Source: Nocardia anaemiae NBRC 100462 (lineage in GTDB: Bacteria; Actinomycetota; Actinomycetes; Mycobacteriales; Mycobacteriaceae). From it: a stretch of 64,000 nucleotides of DNA. Below, in pieces: positions 61,148 through 64,000 of the stretch. How positions within the stretch are numbered: position 1 is the stretch's first letter; each line of letters starts with the position of its first letter. The notes below the pieces were generated by a model that worked only from the letters and a program-made list of their open reading frames with translations, ran no database searches and was not told the DNA's origin. Made by a program: the position numbers and the translations under genes. The DNA lies in contig NZ_BDAZ01000035.1 of assembly GCF_001612725.1 (NCBI RefSeq), positions 1-64,000 of the forward strand, read 5' to 3'.

Positions 61148-62147
61148 AGGTCGGTGCGGTATCGGGAGGTTGGGGTCGGCGGGGGTGCGTGCTGTCGATG
61201 ACGCTCGCCAAAGGGCTGCCCTGGCTGATGGTGAGGACGATTTGGGCCAATTGGCTGCATGTGTCGTCTACGGCCTGACGGGCGCGGTCGCGTTGGGCCG
61301 TCATCGTGGCGTGTAGCAGGGCGGTTAGGGCGACCGAGCCGTTGAATGCCTGCAGGGTGATCATCTTGGTGGTCAGGTCGAGGCCGGTGAAGGCCGGGAA
61401 GTCGCGGGCCGCCGCGACGATGGCGACAGTCGAGGCGATCACGGCGCAGGGCAGGGCGCCGGAAAGGTGGAAGCGCATCGCGGCCCAGATCAGGAAGGGG
61501 AAGACCAGGAAGAGCAGGTTCGCCGAAACCGCGGTGGCCGTTACCGCGACAGCGAAGGTGCCCGCCACGAGCATCACGGCCTCGATTACTCGTAGTGGAC
61601 GCAGCGCCTTGGGTATTCGAATACCTTTGCCGACGAGGATGAGCGGCGCGATCAGGAGCACGCCCATCGCGTCGCCGGTCCACCAGACCGACCAGGCGCC
61701 CCAGAAACCGTGAGCAGATACCGTACCGGCCACGACCAGGGCCACGGTGCCGAGCGTTGCGCTGATCAGCATGGCCGCGAGGGCACCGAGGAACACGAGT
61801 TCGAGTACATCGCGGATGCTGTCGAAATCGCTGCGGAACCCTACCCTTTTGAGGAGCAGGTACGCGACCACCGGGGCGGCCGTGTTGCCGAGGGCGATCA
61901 TGAGGACCGCGGGAAGCGTCGGCCCGATCAGGGCATTCACCGCCAAGGCGCCAATCGTGATACCCGGCCAGATACCCAGGCCGAACAAGAACAGACAGGC
62001 GAGGGCGACCCCGGTCGGCGGCCACAGCGGCGTGATTTGATCGCCGACCAGGGCCGAACGCAACCCGACCTCGGCAGCCACGAAATAAGCGACCGCCGCG
62101 ACAACCATCCACAGCGCCCGCTCGGCGTGGCTGCGGAAACGACCCAC
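61146..62147 (-). CDS. Orphan MASE1 membrane sensor
   Basis: 333 residues from a GTG at 62147 (the frame is open further; the start is weak). Eight or so hydrophobic segments; ITPLWPPTGVALACLFLFGLGIWPGI and IWAAMRFHLSGALPC are MASE1 features. MASE1 normally sits before GGDEF, kinase or other output domains; here only ~40 residues follow the last helix, so there is no output domain. Confidence 0.85.
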   Translation of the reverse strand: MGRFRSHAERALWMVVAAVAYFVAAEVGLRSALVGDQITPLWPPTGVALACLFLFGLGIWPGITIGALAVNALIGPTLPAVLMIALGNTAAPVVAYLLLKRVGFRSDFDSIRDVLELVFLGALAAMLISATLGTVALVVAGTVSAHGFWGAWSVWWTGDAMGVLLIAPLILVGKGIRIPKALRPLRVIEAVMLVAGTFAVAVTATAVSANLLFLVFPFLIWAAMRFHLSGALPCAVIASTVAIVAAARDFPAFTGLDLTTKMITLQAFNGSVALTALLHATMTAQRDRARQAVDDTCSQLAQIVLTISQGSPLASVIDSTHPRRPQPPDTAPT

Positions 62148-62272
62148 ACCGTGAGCATAGAACCGTTTCCCACGACGATCAGGAAATATCGACGACAGCG
62201 ATATCGAGCCCGCGGCCGCCCGTCGGCGGGATCGGCCGGGTTGTCGGTGGTCGGCATTAGGCTTTGGCGCAC

Positions 62273-63526
62273 ATGTCGAGTGGAGCCGAGTCGTGGTCAG
62301 GGGTGCAGGTGACGGCAAGTGAGGCCGATGGGCGGGATCGCGCCGCCGACGATGCCGATCCCGAGGTGCTCGACGATATCGCCGGGGATGTGTCGTTCGA
62401 TCTCGAGGAGATCAACGAGCTATTGGGGGAATTGATCGAGATGCGGGGTGAGCGCAAGCGGCGCGATGCCGAAATCGTGGGGTTTCGGCTGGGGGTGAGC
62501 GGGGCTGCACCGGAGACGTTGGCGCGGATCGGTGCTCGATTCGATCTTTCGCGGGATCGGGTTCGACAGTTGCATACCCGGGCGGTGGCGCAGATTCTGC
62601 GGGAAGCGCAGTTGAGTGGACATCGGGCGGCCGAGGTCTTCGGGGCGCGGTATCCGGTGGGGACACGGGATCAGCAGTTGGTGCGGGCGCTGTTGGTGGA
62701 GACCTATGCGACGGATACCGATCTGGCCGCCAATGAGTTGGCCTATCTGAAGCTGCGGTTGGCCGGGCATGCGGGCGAGGATGCCAAGCGGGTGGCCGGG
62801 TACGTCATGCAGCGGATCATGGCGTGGCAGAAGAAGACGAACAGGCGGTTGGCGAAACTGCACGAACCGGTGGCGACGAGTGAGCTGAATCCATGGCTGG
62901 GACAAGTCGATTGGCCCGCCTCCGCACCGGCCCCCGCTCCCCTGCCGACCACGTCGGCGCGCACGGTCGACGGCGATGACGAAGGACGCGGGCGGTTCTA
63001 TCTCGACAAGGTCGGACGCGATATCGGGTTCGATTCCGGACTGGAAGCTCGGCTGCTTCGGACGGTGAACGCCAGCGATCTGGTGGAAACGTTCCAAGAG
63101 CAACCGAGTGCTGTCACCTACGAAATAGACGGCGCGGAACGGATCTACTACCCCACCATCGCCGCACGGCTGGCCGACGGCCGCGTGGTGCTGATCGATG
63201 TCGAACCGCTGGGACATGTCGGCTTCTACCTCAATCGGATCAAATCGGCGGCAGGTCGCGCCCATGCGCATGCCAACGGCTGGGGCTGGCTGGTGTGGAC
63301 CGGCAGCAAGATCGGGATTCCAGATCTATTGCGGCGCAAGGTAGCCGCGGAGGTCGAGGGCCGACTGTGGGAGCTGGTCGAGCGCGGACCGGTGTACTGG
63401 TCCGCGCTGCGACAGTTGCGCGCCGAGACCGAACTGGATCTGCTCGACCTGATCGCGCTGGTGCTGCGCAACGAATGGCGTTGGGACCGTGCACCGTTCC
63501 GCTTGACCGGCACGCACCCCGACTGA
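62273..63526 (+). CDS. Sigma-region-4-like HTH fused to a nuclease-like domain
   Basis: 417 residues from an ATG at 62273. Residues ~70-115 resemble sigma-70 region 4 (PETLARIGARFDLSRDRVRQLHTRAVAQIL). After a linker, residues ~235-360 look like a PD-(D/E)XK/TnsA-type core: GFDSGLEARLLRTVN, VTYEIDGAERIYYPTIAARL, VVLIDVEPLGHVGFYLNRIKSAAGRAHAHANGWGWLVWTG. The canonical YxPD Asp is Thr and the ExK Lys is Pro, so it may bind but not cut DNA. Possible DNA-binding regulator of unknown target. Confidence 0.6.
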   Translation: MSSGAESWSGVQVTASEADGRDRAADDADPEVLDDIAGDVSFDLEEINELLGELIEMRGERKRRDAEIVGFRLGVSGAAPETLARIGARFDLSRDRVRQLHTRAVAQILREAQLSGHRAAEVFGARYPVGTRDQQLVRALLVETYATDTDLAANELAYLKLRLAGHAGEDAKRVAGYVMQRIMAWQKKTNRRLAKLHEPVATSELNPWLGQVDWPASAPAPAPLPTTSARTVDGDDEGRGRFYLDKVGRDIGFDSGLEARLLRTVNASDLVETFQEQPSAVTYEIDGAERIYYPTIAARLADGRVVLIDVEPLGHVGFYLNRIKSAAGRAHAHANGWGWLVWTGSKIGIPDLLRRKVAAEVEGRLWELVERGPVYWSALRQLRAETELDLLDLIALVLRNEWRWDRAPFRLTGTHPD

Positions 63527-63532
63527 ACCCGC

Positions 63533-63991
63533 TCAGCGCACGAACATCGCTCCTGCGATAAATGTCACGATCAGCATCATCGCGCAGTAGGTGATCAGCT
63601 GCCAATGACCGATCGCCTTCTGCATGTTCACGATGGTCGCGCGCAGGCTGGCGTCGATGCGGTGGTGATCGTCGAGCTTGCGCCTGACCTCGGCCAGCGA
63701 GTCCGCACGTTCCTGCGCGGACTCCTCGGCGCGTTCCAGCCGGGTGGTGAGCTTCATGATCTGTTTCTGCTTGTCCCGCACGGTTTTTCGGGACAGGGCC
63801 AGAGTGGTGCGTTGATTGACCAACTCCTGGCGCTGCCGAGCGATGACGCTGGCCTGCGTCCTCGTGTGGTGTTCCCAGTCGGTCACGGTGGCCCATCCTC
63901 CTGTCATCACATCGCGGTAGCCCCACGCGATTTCACCCCGCACCCAGCCGTACAGGAAATCGCGCAGTTCAAAGGGTTCCCGGCGCGGCAC
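63533..63991 (-). CDS. Coiled-coil protein with C-terminal membrane anchor
   Basis: 152 residues from a GTG at 63991; the frame stays open to the window edge, so the gene may start beyond it. Long heptad-like charged region (QRQELVNQRTTLALSRKTVRDKQKQIMKLTTRLERAEESAQERADSLAEVRRKLDD), then one C-terminal helix (LITYCAMMLIVTFIAGAMF). Tail-anchored topology. Function unknown. Convergent with the HTH-nuclease-like gene, with only six bases between stops. Confidence 0.65.
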   Translation of the reverse strand: MPRREPFELRDFLYGWVRGEIAWGYRDVMTGGWATVTDWEHHTRTQASVIARQRQELVNQRTTLALSRKTVRDKQKQIMKLTTRLERAEESAQERADSLAEVRRKLDDHHRIDASLRATIVNMQKAIGHWQLITYCAMMLIVTFIAGAMFVR

Positions 63992-64000
63992 GACGAGCGC

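Noticed and set aside
1..64000. CRISPR arrays, insertion sequences, rRNA genes
   Set aside because: No regular repeats, transposase genes or rRNA-like sequence were seen.

Overview
The window is high-GC actinobacterial chromosome, most likely Nocardia or a close mycolate-producing relative. Two blocks follow mycobacterial gene order: ruvC-ruvA-ruvB ... yajC-secD-secF-dppE-like-apt ... rel, and thrS-HIT-pgsA-acyltransferase-pimA-NUDIX ... pdxS ... tesB-pdxT-yebC. Cutinase, an Mtb12-like lipoprotein and MmpS-like genes agree. GTG and TTG starts are common and ATGA/GTGA overlaps join many operons.

Region by region. 1-3205 is one end of a conjugation-type module on the minus strand: two small membrane proteins, two P-loop-like proteins that both lack the P-loop lysine, and a bitopic membrane protein. 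A cutinase and rel follow. 7839-19366 is a block of unrelated genes lying between rel and apt, which are normally adjacent. It holds an apparent operon of a VWA protein, a divergent adenylosuccinate synthetase and an NrtR-like NUDIX/winged-helix protein, preceded by a perfect 9-7-9 palindrome. It also holds an acyl-ACP desaturase, an HxlR regulator and an ABC-F protein.

19595-30864 carries apt, an oligopeptide-binding lipoprotein, secF, secD, yajC and ruvBAC, interrupted by a flavin monooxygenase/TetR pair with tandem operators and a four-repeat DivIVA-like protein. 30960-42023 is mixed: envelope and esterase genes, a GlxA-type regulator with an oxidoreductase, and the yebC, pdxT, tesB and pdxS vitamin B6 neighbourhood. 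Here yebC has left a duplicated 3' tail. 42089-48740 is the phosphatidylinositol mannoside operon headed by thrS.

48974-54919 holds a FhuF-like Fe-S protein, a TIGR02611-like membrane protein and two tandem SulP transporter/beta-carbonic anhydrase fusions. Both fusions have the same upstream architecture: a Crp-type box exactly 45 nt from an identical 18-nt element. Next come four tRNA genes (Val-CAC on minus; Gly-GCC, Cys-GCA and Val-GAC on plus) and a strong terminator. The right end has a TetR/AraC-controlled cluster of three alpha/beta hydrolases, an orphan MASE1 membrane sensor, a sigma-region-4-like protein fused to a possible inactive nuclease fold, and a coiled-coil membrane protein cut by or starting at the window edge.

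Best candidates for undescribed biology are the VWA/PurA-like/NrtR-like operon with its palindrome, the paired Crp-box promoters of the bicarbonate/carbonic-anhydrase fusions, and the HTH-nuclease-like fusion at 62273-63526.
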